Below are positions 1 through 5,967 of a DNA stretch of 7,959 bases, piece by piece. A program made the translations under genes and the position numbers. The notes below the pieces were generated by a model. The model saw only the letters and a list, made by a program, of their open reading frames with translations, had not been told where the DNA came from and searched no databases. Positions within the stretch are counted from its first letter, which is position 1, and each line of letters opens with the position of its first letter. Source of the DNA: Minisyncoccota bacterium (GTDB lineage: Bacteria > Patescibacteriota > Minisyncoccia > UBA6257 > 2-01-FULL-56-20); assembly GCA_031291905.1 (NCBI GenBank), contig JARLIC010000131.1:1-7959 (forward strand), given 5' to 3'.

Positions 1-11
1 ATACTGAAATC

Positions 12-221
12 ATGCAAAAGATAGCTACACGGATATTCATCGGTTCATCGATCGCCTTCGGGATCATCGGGATATTGATAGTTTTGCTGCTGCCCAACGG
101 GCTCGCAAGCGATTCGATAATTGGCATCATATTGACGCGGCTTCTGTTTGCGACGGTTTTCATCATATTGCCTTCGTTCGCATTGAGCGTTGCCGGCAGG
201 TACCTCAGCGACAAATCCTAG
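12..221 (+). CDS. Small two-helix membrane protein, unknown function
   Basis: This encodes a 69-residue, very hydrophobic protein with no family I recognise. Two membrane helices are visible, at about residues 7-27 (ending IGILIVLLLP) and about 38-62 (IILTRLLFATVFIILPSFAL), joined by a short loop containing Asp34. The C-terminal tail (GRYLSDKS) is short and polar. ATG at 12 is the first start in the window, but no in-frame stop precedes it, so the gene could begin off the left edge. The bases ATACT at 1-5 would complete a TATACT -10 box exactly six bases before this ATG if the preceding base is T, a spacing also seen at 2809 and 1425. It lies 51 nt upstream of the hemolysin III gene on the same strand. 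Its hydrophobic periodicity and codon use support a real gene, but no function can be given. Confidence 0.6.
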   Translation: MQKIATRIFIGSSIAFGIIGILIVLLLPNGLASDSIIGIILTRLLFATVFIILPSFALSVAGRYLSDKS

Positions 222-236
222 ATCGGCCGCGTTTTC

Positions 237-264
237 TCGACAACCGTCATTTAAAGAATAGAAT
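237..264 (+). promoter_or_regulatory. Candidate promoter of the hemolysin III gene
   Basis: TCGACA at 237-242 matches the sigma70 -35 consensus in five of six bases. TAGAAT at 259-264 is a good -10 box, and the spacer is 16 bp. The -10 box ends eight bases before the ATG at 273, so the predicted transcript would start at about 271 and have almost no leader. Confidence 0.45.
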
Positions 265-272
265 GGGAGGTA

Positions 273-920
273 ATGGATTACCCGAAAGACGTGTATCCCT
301 ACCGGTTGAGCGACATGATCGCCGGCGCGGTCACCCATAACATAGCCCGCTGGCTCGCGATTATCGGGACGATATTCCTGTTCACCAAGGCGGAGACCGT
401 GCATAGCATGACCGCGACGGTCAGCGTGCTCATCTTCGGCCTGTCCATGATACTCTCGTATTCCTCCTCCACTCTGTATCACGCGCTCGCAAGGACCAGG
501 GCGCGGCACGTGTTCCACATCCTCGATCATTGCATGATCTACCTTCTGATCGCGGGAACCTACACGCCGCTCGTATTGATCTCCATAGGAGGAAGGCTGG
601 GATGGACGCTCTTCGCCATCGTATGGATATTGGCGGCCATGGGGATCGTCTATAAAAGCATCGCGATCGACAAGCACAATGTGGCCTCGGCGGTGCTCTA
701 CCTCGCGATGGGATGGCTCGCGGTGTTCTTCATTGTCCCTCTTTGGCATTCCCTGCCCTTTGCCGGTATTATGCTGCTGATCGGCGGCGGGATCTCATAT
801 ACCGTAGGCATGCTCTTCTTCTCGTTCGACGACATCCCCTACTTCCACGCCATCTGGCACTTGTTCGTGCTCGGCGGAAGCATATTCCATTTTTTCCTGA
901 TCTTTCAGTACGTCATCTGA
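273..920 (+). CDS. Hemolysin III / PAQR-family membrane protein
   Basis: This 215-residue protein has about seven membrane helices and belongs to the hemolysin III (YqfA/TrhA, PAQR) family. Its length is normal for the family. These integral inner-membrane proteins are related to the adiponectin receptors. They are thought to be metal-dependent hydrolases or membrane-homeostasis proteins, and direct haemolysis is doubtful for most members. The family motifs are visible: THN near residues 21-23, S-x3-YH at 66-70, H82 with LDH at 84-86, and HAIWHLFVLGGSIFH at 192-206, which supplies the C-terminal histidines of the metal site. The start at 273 keeps the YRLSDMIAGAVTHNIA entry segment typical of the family. 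A GGAGG sequence ends only two bases before this ATG, too close to work as a Shine-Dalgarno. The stop overlaps the convergent 170-residue protein gene by eight bases, and no terminator lies between them. Confidence 0.93.
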   Translation: MDYPKDVYPYRLSDMIAGAVTHNIARWLAIIGTIFLFTKAETVHSMTATVSVLIFGLSMILSYSSSTLYHALARTRARHVFHILDHCMIYLLIAGTYTPLVLISIGGRLGWTLFAIVWILAAMGIVYKSIAIDKHNVASAVLYLAMGWLAVFFIVPLWHSLPFAGIMLLIGGGISYTVGMLFFSFDDIPYFHAIWHLFVLGGSIFHFFLIFQYVI

Positions 921-1425
921 CGTCCTCCGCGCCCGCCAAAGCATCCTTGATCGTTTTGAAAAGTTCTTCCGGGGAAAGGCGGTGCTCGTCGGGCCCGGCG
1001 AACAGGCCGGCGAAACGGATGCAATCGGTATCGTCGCCAAAAGACCCGTTCGGGACCCGTATCTCCGTGCAGTCGTCGAGAAAGCTCCGGAGCGCGTTGA
1101 GGGCTTCGTGGTCCACCTCTCCGCGGGAGGTCGACACATCGAACGCCTCCCCGTCGTTGTGCGCCTTTACGGACAGCATCACATTGTGAGACTTTTCGAA
1201 AGAGGCCTCAAGGGAGGGAACAAGCCCGGCCATTTCGCGGGCCTTCGTCTTTGATTTCCGCAACGTATCCTCCCAAAGCTCGGGCCGTTGCGCCCTCTCC
1301 TCGCGGTCCAACCGCGCATTCCGCATCAAAGGAGTCTCATCCTCTTCCGTTTTCGGCTTGGCGGCGTATTCGGCGAGGAAGGCATCGAGCTCCTCTTTCG
1401 TAAGTTCCTTTTCGGGATTGCTCAT
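913..1425 (-). CDS. Charged hypothetical protein
   Basis: This encodes a 170-residue soluble protein with no family I recognise. Residues 1-60 are rich in Glu, Lys, Asp and Arg and should be helical (for example KELTKEELDAFLAEYAAK and NARLDREERAQRPELW). The rest reads as a mixed alpha/beta fold: VMLSVKAHNDGEAFDVSTSRG looks like two strands, EALNALRSFLDDCTEIRV a helix and strand, and EELFKTIKDALAG a final helix. There is no signal peptide or membrane segment. It lies 27 nt downstream of the DEAD-box helicase on the same strand, so co-transcription is possible. However, an extended -10 sequence sits directly before its ATG, so it may also have its own leaderless transcript. No Shine-Dalgarno is visible. 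Its last codons overlap the end of the hemolysin III gene. The ordinary amino-acid composition and the clean placement argue that it is real. Confidence 0.75.
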   Translation of the reverse strand: MSNPEKELTKEELDAFLAEYAAKPKTEEDETPLMRNARLDREERAQRPELWEDTLRKSKTKAREMAGLVPSLEASFEKSHNVMLSVKAHNDGEAFDVSTSRGEVDHEALNALRSFLDDCTEIRVPNGSFGDDTDCIRFAGLFAGPDEHRLSPEELFKTIKDALAGAEDVR

Positions 1426-1431
1426 AGGAAA

Positions 1432-1440
1432 ATCATACCA
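1432..1440 (-). promoter_or_regulatory. Extended -10 promoter before the 170-residue protein gene
   Basis: Read on the minus strand, TGG followed by TATGAT (1437-1432) forms an extended -10 element. The six bases TTTCCT then lead directly to the ATG at 1425, which puts the expected transcription start at or next to the start codon. No convincing -35 is present, but an extended -10 can work without one. The element lies in the 27-nt gap after the helicase stop codon. Confidence 0.4.
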
Positions 1441-1452
1441 CCGATCTGTTTT

Positions 1453-2772
1453 CTAGTAACGGTTCCTCTTGGGGAATCGCGACCCCGAACGCGGGGAACG
1501 AGAAGAGCTCGAACCATAAGAAGGACGCGGGCCGGAGGAATGCGGCGCCCCGCCTTGGCGATAGGACGGACGGGAACCGCTGCTGCTGCCGCCGCGGAAC
1601 GGCGCACGGCCGCGCGGAGGAAGTTCGGTGCGCGATGAATAAGGGACGGCGCGGGCCGGAGGAAGTTCGGGAAGTTTGGAGAATGGCAGCGTCGCGCGCA
1701 TCAGGCGCTCGATGTCCTGCACGTCGCGGCGCTCGTCCGGCATTGCGAACGAGATCGCGTGGCCGGTCGCGCCCGCGCGGGCGGTGCGGCCGATGCGGTG
1801 GATATAATCCTCCGGATTCGAAGGCAGGTCGTAGTTGAGCACGAGCTCGATCCCCTTCACGTCGATGCCGCGCGCGGCGATGTCGGTAGCGACGAGGATG
1901 CGGTATTTCCCGTTGCGGAACCCGTCGAGCGCCTCGCGGCGCTGGTTGAGCGAGCGGTTGGAATGGATCTCCGCGGCGGTGTGGCCGAGCGCGCGCACGG
2001 ACGTCGCGATCTTCTTCGCGCCGAACTTGGTGCGCGAGAAGATGAGCACTGAACCCTTGTATTCATAGAGCACTTTTTCGAGCAGGCGCGGCTTGTCCAT
2101 CTTCGAGATGAAGAAGACCTCCTGGGCGATTTTGGTGATCGTCGTGCCCGGCGGCGCGATCTCGATGCGCAGCGGCAGCTGCATGTACGCGTTCGCGAGC
2201 CTCATGATGTTGTCCGGCATGGTGGCGGAGAAGAGCATCGTCTGCCGCTCCTTCGGCACATCGGTGAGGATGCGCTTGAGCTGGGGCGCGAATCCCATGT
2301 CGAGCATGCGGTCCGCCTCGTCGAGCACGAGGATGCCGACGCGCTTCAGCGAAATGGTCTTCTGCTGGAGATGGTCGATGATTCTGCCCGGCGTGCCGAT
2401 CACGATGATTGGATTCCGCGAGAGCGACCGTATCTGCATGCTGATCGGCGCGCCGCCGATCAGGAGCGCGGTGCGGATGCCGAGCGGGCCGCCCACCTTC
2501 TCGATCGTCTCCTGCACCTGCAGTGCGAGCTCGCGGGTAGGCAGTACGATGAGCCCCTGCGTGCCTTTGAGGGCCGCCTGCATCATCGGGATGGCGAATG
2601 CGAGCGTCTTGCCGGTGCCGGTCTGCGCAAGCCCCATCACGTCCTTGCCTTCAAGGGCGACCGGGATCGCTTTCAGCTGGATCGGGGTAGGTACCTTGAA
2701 CCCCAGCTTATCAAGGATGGTGAGGATGCCGGGGGCGATTCCGAGGCCGTAAAAATCTGATGTAGTGGTCAT
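1453..2772 (-). CDS. DEAD-box ATP-dependent RNA helicase
   Basis: This 439-residue cytoplasmic RNA helicase of the RhlE/CsdA type unwinds short RNA duplexes using ATP, and probably helps RNA folding, ribosome assembly or decay. The motifs appear in the right order: Q motif near 24-36 (GFKVPTPIQ), Walker A AQTGTGKT at 49-56, PTRELA at 78-83, TPGR at 127-130, DEAD at 151-154, SAT at 182-184, ATDIAARGID at 295-304 and HRIGRTAR at 325-332. After about residue 365 comes a disordered tail rich in Arg, Ser, Gly and Pro, ending in FPKRNRY, likely an RNA-binding extension. The frame stays open upstream to about 3549, but that stretch is antisense to the next gene. The ATG at 2772 begins a normal helicase N-terminus (MTTTSDFYGLG) and is the right start. 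No Shine-Dalgarno is visible. The gene is divergent from the DUF4239 gene across only 36 nt. Confidence 0.97.
   Translation of the reverse strand: MTTTSDFYGLGIAPGILTILDKLGFKVPTPIQLKAIPVALEGKDVMGLAQTGTGKTLAFAIPMMQAALKGTQGLIVLPTRELALQVQETIEKVGGPLGIRTALLIGGAPISMQIRSLSRNPIIVIGTPGRIIDHLQQKTISLKRVGILVLDEADRMLDMGFAPQLKRILTDVPKERQTMLFSATMPDNIMRLANAYMQLPLRIEIAPPGTTITKIAQEVFFISKMDKPRLLEKVLYEYKGSVLIFSRTKFGAKKIATSVRALGHTAAEIHSNRSLNQRREALDGFRNGKYRILVATDIAARGIDVKGIELVLNYDLPSNPEDYIHRIGRTARAGATGHAISFAMPDERRDVQDIERLMRATLPFSKLPELPPARAVPYSSRTELPPRGRAPFRGGSSSGSRPSYRQGGAPHSSGPRPSYGSSSSRSPRSGSRFPKRNRY
1616..1670 (-). repeat. 14-codon direct repeat in the helicase tail
   Basis: The 13-base sequence GGAGGAAGTTCGG (plus strand) occurs at 1616-1628 and again at 1658-1670, a period of exactly 42 bases or 14 codons. 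In the protein the copies begin at ELPPARAVPY and ELPPRGRAPF. The repeat is in frame and extends the low-complexity tail. Two RPSY motifs further along the tail suggest similar small duplications. Confidence 0.7.
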
Positions 2773-2782
2773 ATAACGTAGG

Positions 2783-2788
2783 TATTTA
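2783..2788 (-). promoter_or_regulatory. Weak -10 candidate for the helicase gene
   Basis: The minus strand reads TAAATA here, ten bases before the helicase ATG at 2772. This is the best -10-like sequence in the 36-nt divergent gap for that strand. No -35 or Shine-Dalgarno accompanies it. It would place the transcript start a few bases before the ATG. Confidence 0.25.
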
Positions 2789-2793
2789 CTAAG

Positions 2794-2802
2794 TGATATA
2801 AT
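2794..2802 (+). promoter_or_regulatory. Extended -10 promoter of the DUF4239-ATPase operon
   Basis: TGA followed by a perfect TATAAT (2797-2802) makes a consensus extended -10 element. Only the six bases GATAGC separate it from the ATG at 2809, so the expected transcription start is the A of the start codon. No Shine-Dalgarno can fit. No clear -35 is present, as is allowed for extended -10 promoters. Confidence 0.6.
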
Positions 2803-2808
2803 GATAGC

Positions 2809-3573
2809 ATGAAACTCATTAAAAAGCTTCTTCCGTTCGCGGTCGTGTTTTCCGCCCTCTTCTATTTCATCCGCACAAGTGATTTCTACAACACGAGGAT
2901 CCTCATCGCGAGCCTTGGCGGCGTACCGTGGCTTTATGCCGCCGTGGGCACGCTGTTCAGCATCATCGCCGCATTCGTCATCCAGAAGGAGTGGGAACAG
3001 TGGAACAACCTCGTCGACGCGGTGAAGACCGAGACCGACGGCCTGGAAAAGCTCTATCTCTGGTCCAATAACTTTCCGGAAGCGATAAGAGCGAAGGTCC
3101 ACGACAGCATTGCGGGATACCTCGAGGTCATCATCAAGGAAGGCTGGCAGTTCAGCGAGCGCGGCGTGAGGAGCCAGGAGATCGAGGACATCTTCAACGA
3201 ACTCAGTACCACGATCTATAAGATATCGGCGACAGCGCCCCAGCTCATGACCATCTCGTTCGCCCTCTTCTCGAGGATCATGGAAAGCCGCTCGAAGCGC
3301 CTGCTCTACAGTTCGGAGCACATCCCCGACCTCCTCAACCACACGATGCGCTTCGGCGCGTTCCTCCTGATCGGCCTCTCGATGTTCATCGGCGTGGCGA
3401 ACGTCTGGCTCGCCTATCTCTTCACGATCAGCATCGCTTGCCTCGCCTACTCGGTGTTCGTCGTGCTGAGCGACCTCAACCGGCCGCTCGAGCCGGGCGA
3501 CTGGCACATCACCACGAAGGATTACGAGGACCTGCTCGTGCGCATACAAACTTCGGACTCGATGAACGCATGA
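2809..3573 (+). CDS. DUF4239-like (bestrophin-like) membrane protein
   Basis: This 254-residue membrane protein resembles the DUF4239 (bestrophin-like) family, whose function is not established, although a relation to anion channels has been suggested. Two helices lie near the N-terminus (about 6-22 and 41-58). A cytoplasmic mainly helical region of about 120 residues follows, beginning KEWEQWNNLVDAVKTETDGLEKLY. Two more helices follow at about 182-198 and 202-220, then SDLNRPLEPGDWHI, which resembles the family's conserved D-x-P-x-x-G segment. This 2+2 helix layout with a conserved E-x-x-x-W-N start to the central domain is the main basis for the call. The start has a consensus extended -10 six bases upstream and no Shine-Dalgarno. 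Its stop codon shares bases with the ATG of the following P-type ATPase (ATGA), so the two products are probably made together and may act on the same ion. Confidence 0.8.
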   Translation: MKLIKKLLPFAVVFSALFYFIRTSDFYNTRILIASLGGVPWLYAAVGTLFSIIAAFVIQKEWEQWNNLVDAVKTETDGLEKLYLWSNNFPEAIRAKVHDSIAGYLEVIIKEGWQFSERGVRSQEIEDIFNELSTTIYKISATAPQLMTISFALFSRIMESRSKRLLYSSEHIPDLLNHTMRFGAFLLIGLSMFIGVANVWLAYLFTISIACLAYSVFVVLSDLNRPLEPGDWHITTKDYEDLLVRIQTSDSMNA

Positions 3574-5354
3574 CGGAGTTCCTGCTCCCCTTGCTCGTTC
3601 TGCTCCTTACCGCGGCGGGCATCGGCATTCCCGGCGCCGGCGGCGCCTTTTATCTTGCCGCGATCACGGTCGGCCTCGCCGCACTCGTCATCGATTCCGT
3701 ACGGAAGCTTTTCGTGAAACAGTTCTCGCTCGATTACATCGCCATCCTCGCCATGGTCGTCGCGGTCGCGACGAACGAGCTCCTTGCGGGCGCGGTGATC
3801 TCGCTCATGATCCTCGTCAGCGAATCGCTCGAGGCGTACGGTTCGCGCGAGGCGGAAGCGGCGCTCAAACACCTTGTCGAAAAGATCCCCAAGACCTGCC
3901 AGGTGAAGCGCGGCGAGGCGTATGCCGAGGCGCCGATCCAGGACGTGCGCGAGGGCGACACCATCCTCATCCGCGCGAACGAGATCGTGCCGCTCGACGG
4001 CTATCTCCTCTCGGAGGACGCGCTCATGAACGAGGCGAATCTCACCGGCGAGTTCGCGCCGCGGTCCTATCGCAAGGGCCAGTTTCTGAAGAGCGGCCTC
4101 GTGAACGAGGGCGCATCGCTCGAGCTTCGCGTGTCGGGCGATTTCGGCAGTTCCACCTATCAGAAGATCGTGGACCTGGTACGCGAAGCGAAGCGCCACC
4201 CGGCCCGCATCGTGCGCCTCGCGGAAAAATATAACTACGGATTCACCGCGATCACGCTCCTTATGGCCGGCGCCGCATACGTGATCTCGCACGGCGACCC
4301 CACACGCCTCCTCGCCGTGCTCGTGATGGCGACCCCCTGCCCGCTCATCATCGCCGCGCCGATAAGCTTCCTCGGCGGCCTGAACGTCGCATCGAAGAAG
4401 AACGTCATCGTGAAACGTCCGGCGGCGCTCGAGACGCTCTCGGAAGTCACCGCGATATTCTTCGACAAGACCGGCACACTCACGCTCGGCGAGCCGACGC
4501 TCCGCGCGGTCCGCGTACTCGACCCCGCATATTCCGAAGACCGGCTGCTCTCGATCGCCGCCGCCATCGAACTTCATTCGCTCCATCCCCTCGCAAAGAC
4601 GATCGTCGCGGCGCATAACGCGCGCGCGGACGCCGGCGCGGCAGTGGAAGAAGCGACCCACATCGTCGAGAACGTCGGTGACGGGATCGCGGGCGCCGTC
4701 GGCGGCGGCGTGTACCGCCTGAAGAAATCGGACGCCGCGGATGCCGACGGCGAGGGAGGCATCGTGATCGAGATGTCCGGCGGCGGCCGCGCGATCGCGC
4801 GGTTCATATTGGACGACGTCATGAAGCCGGGCACGATGGCGCTCCTCGAGAAGCTCCGCGCGCGCTATCACGTCGCGATCCTCACCGGCGACACCGAAGC
4901 GAACGCCGCGAGGCTCTTCGACGGATACGGCACGGACGGCCTTGCGATCCATGCGCGCTGCACGCCGGCGGAAAAGTTCCGCATCGTCAAAGAGGCGCAG
5001 GCGCGCGGCGAGAAGGTCATGATGGTGGGCGACGGCCTGAACGATGCGCCGGCGCTCGCGTTGGCGGACGTCGGCGTCGTGTTCTCGGGCACCGAAAACA
5101 GCGCCTCGATCGACGCGGCATCGGTCGCCATCCTGAGCCGCGACATTGCGCTCGTCCAAACGACGCTCGCCATTGCGGCGCGCTCCACGCGCGTGGCAAA
5201 AGAAAGTATCCTTTGGGGCATCGGGCTCTCCGTCATCGGTATGGCGTTCGCGCTCCTCGGCTACATTCCGCCCGTCACGGGCGCCGTCCTTCAGGAAGGC
5301 ATCGACGCGTCGGTGATCATGAACGCCCTGCGCGCGGCGCGGGCTAGAGGTTGA
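3570..5354 (+). CDS. Heavy-metal (P1B-like) P-type ATPase without HMA domain
   Basis: This 594-residue membrane pump moves cations, probably transition metals, using ATP and a phospho-aspartate intermediate. Helices are visible at about 4-20, 26-44, 52-68 and 70-88, then 222-240 and 246-268, and a final pair at about 547-568 and 569-589. The actuator loop carries LTGE at 158-161. The transport-site motif is TPCP at 255-258 in place of the usual CPC, CPH or SPC. The phosphorylation motif DKTGTLT begins at Asp299, the P1B-specific HP is at 339-340, and the hinge GDGLNDAPA surrounds Asp488 and Asp492. The last helix reads QEGIDASVIMNALRA with Asp579, as in many P1B pumps. There is no N-terminal CxxC or His-rich metal-binding domain. 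The true start is the ATG at 3570, overlapping the DUF4239 stop; the longer open frame starting at 3438 is antisense-like filler. The substrate cannot be named. The gene ends 11 bases into the convergent pilin gene. Confidence 0.95.
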   Translation: MTEFLLPLLVLLLTAAGIGIPGAGGAFYLAAITVGLAALVIDSVRKLFVKQFSLDYIAILAMVVAVATNELLAGAVISLMILVSESLEAYGSREAEAALKHLVEKIPKTCQVKRGEAYAEAPIQDVREGDTILIRANEIVPLDGYLLSEDALMNEANLTGEFAPRSYRKGQFLKSGLVNEGASLELRVSGDFGSSTYQKIVDLVREAKRHPARIVRLAEKYNYGFTAITLLMAGAAYVISHGDPTRLLAVLVMATPCPLIIAAPISFLGGLNVASKKNVIVKRPAALETLSEVTAIFFDKTGTLTLGEPTLRAVRVLDPAYSEDRLLSIAAAIELHSLHPLAKTIVAAHNARADAGAAVEEATHIVENVGDGIAGAVGGGVYRLKKSDAADADGEGGIVIEMSGGGRAIARFILDDVMKPGTMALLEKLRARYHVAILTGDTEANAARLFDGYGTDGLAIHARCTPAEKFRIVKEAQARGEKVMMVGDGLNDAPALALADVGVVFSGTENSASIDAASVAILSRDIALVQTTLAIAARSTRVAKESILWGIGLSVIGMAFALLGYIPPVTGAVLQEGIDASVIMNALRAARARG

Positions 5355-5967
5355 GTCCCGCCTTGCTCCCTGCTTCGTAAATGGCGGCATTGTCGCCGCC
5401 GTCGGTCGTCACCACATTGCCGCTGCTCGAAGCGTTGCCGAATTTTGTGCTCTCCATAAAGGCGTCCAGTTCGAAGAAATTGCCGCCGGTAGTGGTCGCC
5501 GCATAGCCGTAGTAATAGGTCGCATTGTTCGTCGGGTCGACGGGAAGGACGCCGAGGGGCGAACCGTAGCTCAGCTGGGAGAAATTCACCGGCAGCCATC
5601 CGCGCGAATCGTTCATGCGGTAAAGGGCGGCGGTGGCGCTCGCGTTCCCGGCGGAATACGTGCCCGTGAACATACCGCCGCACTTCGCCGTCGACGTGCC
5701 GAGGCCGGTGACCGTGGAAAGATAGCATGCGTTGTACGCGAGCGACGACGAGGCGAGATTGGGTATCACCGCGTCGACAAGATACAACGAGAGGGCGCTC
5801 TTGAGCGTCGCAAAATCGGAGACCCTGTTGGAATCGCGCGATTGGGCAAGGAGCTGTGCGGGATTCAGCGTCAGCACCACCACCACCGCCAGAATGGCGA
5901 TGATCGCGATCACGACGAGAAGCTCGATGAGGGTGAATCCTTTTTTTGCGGTCATTGGTCCATTCAT
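5344..5967 (-). CDS. Type IV pilin-like protein (prepilin)
   Basis: This 207-residue prepilin should be cut by a prepilin peptidase after Gly10, leaving Phe11 as the first mature residue and Glu15 at the critical +5 position. The motif GFTLIELLVVIAIIAIL is the classic type IV pilin/pseudopilin leader and membrane helix. The helix continues as an amphipathic spine (RDSNRVSDFATLKSALSLYLVD). The globular part has two cysteines, at 81 and 96, that could form a disulphide, a PVDPTNNATYYYGYA segment typical of minor pilins and pseudopilins, and an AIYEAGSKAGLNL tail. It is probably surface exposed as a major or minor pilin or competence pseudopilin. No assembly ATPase, peptidase or PilC gene lies in the window. 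ATG 5967 is preferred over ATG 5955 because it overlaps the stop of the upstream Cache gene (ATGA). Neither start has a good Shine-Dalgarno. The stop overlaps the P-type ATPase gene. Confidence 0.93.
   Translation of the reverse strand: MNGPMTAKKGFTLIELLVVIAIIAILAVVVVLTLNPAQLLAQSRDSNRVSDFATLKSALSLYLVDAVIPNLASSSLAYNACYLSTVTGLGTSTAKCGGMFTGTYSAGNASATAALYRMNDSRGWLPVNFSQLSYGSPLGVLPVDPTNNATYYYGYAATTTGGNFFELDAFMESTKFGNASSSGNVVTTDGGDNAAIYEAGSKAGLNL

Noticed and set aside
221..235. CGGCCG plus TTTT after the first gene as a terminator
   Set aside because: The palindrome has no loop and too short a stem to form a terminator hairpin.
45..749. A 234-codon minus-strand frame opposite the first two genes
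   Set aside because: Its composition is typical of a shadow frame, and the plus strand has two coherent membrane proteins there.
2093..2752. Plus-strand open frames opposite the helicase (up to 219 codons)
   Set aside because: They are mirror frames of the conserved helicase motifs and show no domain of their own.
2773..3549. Upstream extension of the helicase frame by 259 codons
   Set aside because: It lies antisense to the DUF4239 gene, is low-quality charged sequence, and the helicase N-terminus begins normally at 2772.
3438..3569. Earlier in-frame ATG for the P-type ATPase
   Set aside because: The extra 44 residues are Arg/Pro/Ala-rich shadow of the DUF4239 coding sequence; ATG 3570 overlaps the upstream stop and begins a membrane helix.
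3522..5390. A 622-codon open frame on the minus strand opposite the P-type ATPase
   Set aside because: The opposite strand encodes a full P-type ATPase with all motifs. The antisense product is rich in Arg, Asp, Glu and His with no recognisable domain, as expected from G+C-rich codon bias.
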